Shown here piece after piece: positions 63,300-64,000 of a stretch of DNA of 64,000 nucleotides. Made by a program: the position numbers and the translations under genes. The stretch spans positions 163,016,974 through 163,080,973 of the forward strand of contig CM076850.1 of assembly GCA_039519185.1 (NCBI GenBank). Direction: 5' to 3'. Position 1 is the first letter of the stretch. Each line of letters opens with the position of its first letter. The stretch comes from Astragalus membranaceus (taxonomy: Eukaryota > Streptophyta > Magnoliopsida > Fabales > Fabaceae). The notes beneath the pieces were generated by a model that did no database searches, was not told the DNA's origin, and worked only from the letters and a program-made list of their open reading frames with translations.

Positions 63300-64000
63300 T
63301 ATTGGGTTCCTCTCTTCTCATCGTGCTCACTCGTCACGCTCACTCCCTCTCTCACGCAAAACTCAATCTGTTCATTCTCTCACTCTCTGATGCCGTTCAA
63401 TCTCCCTACGTTTCCTCTCCTTCACCGCCGCCTCTCCGTCATCGCCGCCTCTCCGTCACCGCCGCCTCTTCGTCGTCTCTCTCACCCTGCTCACTCCGTT
63501 CGCAATCTGTACCTGTTCATCAGGTTCGCAATCTGTCCATCTCTCACTCCGTTTTCCTCTAGGCTGTAGATCGGTTTCGATCTGGTGTTCTCAGTGCCGT
63601 TCATCTCTCACTCCGTTTTCACAACCCCTCGGGTTGATGTACGATTTGAAGGTTTCTCAGAAACCCTAGGTTCGTAACAATGGTGGAAATGAAGATCTGC
63701 TTCCAGGGTTTTGAATCGGACACCCTCAGGAAGGTAAATCACTTAACCGTTTCTTTAAATGCTTTCTTTAGTTGCTTGTTTTAACGAAACCCTAATACCA
63801 TCGTTTTCTTTGCTGTTTGAGGTTGCTGTGAACACTGATGGTTGAAACCCAGAGACTGACTGAAGGAACAGCAAACACAGGTAGTATTTCACTCTCTCAG
63901 TGAAATTTGAGTTTTTGTGTTGATTATTATCAGAAACCGTAAGCACTGGTTCTGTTTGCAGGTTCCTGTTTGCTGGTGTTTTTAGCAAACAATCACTGGT
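63300..64000 (+). other. Gene-like 5' region: CT-rich leader and putative first exons, cut by window edge
   Basis: From 63300 the DNA becomes pyrimidine-rich (ctcactccctctctcacgca, ccgccgcctctccgtcatcg), like a plant 5' leader. A possible start ATG at 63680 opens a short frame (MVEMKICFQGFESDTLRK) that meets an AG|GT boundary at 63733-63734 (caggaag|gtaaatc). Further splice-like sites follow near 63891 (aacacag|gtagtatt) and 63960 (tttgcag|gttcctg). It could be the 5' end of the CACTA element's own gene or a captured host gene. I recognise no domain. The 86-codon ORF at 63302 lies in the leader and is probably not translated. Confidence 0.4.

Larger units (their letters stand above)
62977..64000 (+). 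mobile_element. CACTA-type DNA transposon, left end; continues beyond the window
   Basis: CACTAGTGCAAAATCAGG at 62977 is a typical En/Spm (CACTA) terminus. It is followed by subterminal repeats built on tttaaagtcaggcg (both orientations) and then by gene-like DNA. It interrupts LINE coding sequence on its left. The other terminus and the 3-bp TSD partner lie outside the window, so identity rests on the terminus and subterminal repeats. Confidence 0.7.

Noticed and set aside
1..64000. CRISPR arrays, rRNA genes, bacterial operons
   Set aside because: Nothing of these types is present; the window is plant nuclear repeat DNA.

Overview
This window is gene-poor plant nuclear DNA. It is AT-rich and packed with nested retrotransposons, MULE-type MITEs, SINEs, LINEs and Helitron-like elements. 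The 20.4-kb Ogre/Tat-type Ty3-gypsy element, the tRNA-derived SINEs and the copia families suggest a temperate papilionoid legume (the clover, pea, vetch, medic group). That placement is inference; nothing here fixes the species. The only gene that looks like an intact host gene is a single-exon SAUR (small auxin-up RNA) at 4202-4672. A small MuDR-N-terminal-like ORF at 19241-19645 and gene-like 5' exons at the right edge (63300-64000) are weaker candidates.

Layout. 1-3388: 3' part of a broken Ty1-copia element (integrase, RT, RNase H, polypurine tract, 3' LTR). 4.0-4.7 kb: SAUR gene. 6021-7483: a Mutator-like element with ~370-bp TIRs, a near-perfect 9-bp TSD and a decayed SWIM/zinc-knuckle transposase end. 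8063-9188: a non-autonomous element with a perfect 9-bp TSD. 10608-11562: a SINE whose A-tail was hit by a MULE-type MITE. 11607-17165: an internally deleted copia element on the minus strand (copia B). 17237-19003: a MULE transposase/OTU pseudogene with a foldback MITE in its exon. 19.7-30.4 kb: MITEs (two Stowaway, several MULE-type), four SINEs, a LINE tail and a 2.6-kb Helitron-like element carrying minisatellites.

30438-54944 is a second member of the copia B family (copia C, plus strand). Its 5' LTR is split by an apparently complete Ogre-like element (30900-51295, minus strand) with 5-bp TSDs. That element has ~3.96-kb LTRs that are nearly identical by eye, a PBS, a PPT, and three long open reading frames: ORF1, gag-protease, and RT-RNaseH-integrase. 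A 192-nt GT-AG intron candidate overlaps the gag-pro stop codon and would put gag-pro and pol in one frame.

55-64 kb: a MITE; a 5'-truncated LINE with a 13-bp TSD (56443-58960); an older LINE relic split by Helitron-like and tandem-repeat sequence (59359-61200); a third LINE 3' end (61764-62976); and a CACTA-type terminus at 62977 whose element runs off the right edge.

The most unusual signal is in the LTRs of the copia B/C family. Their antisense strand reads like the 5' part of a spliced gene: CT-rich leader, repeated AG|GT boundaries, and in copia C an antisense TATA box. All coordinates, repeat matches and identities come from reading the sequence by eye; no alignment or database search was run.
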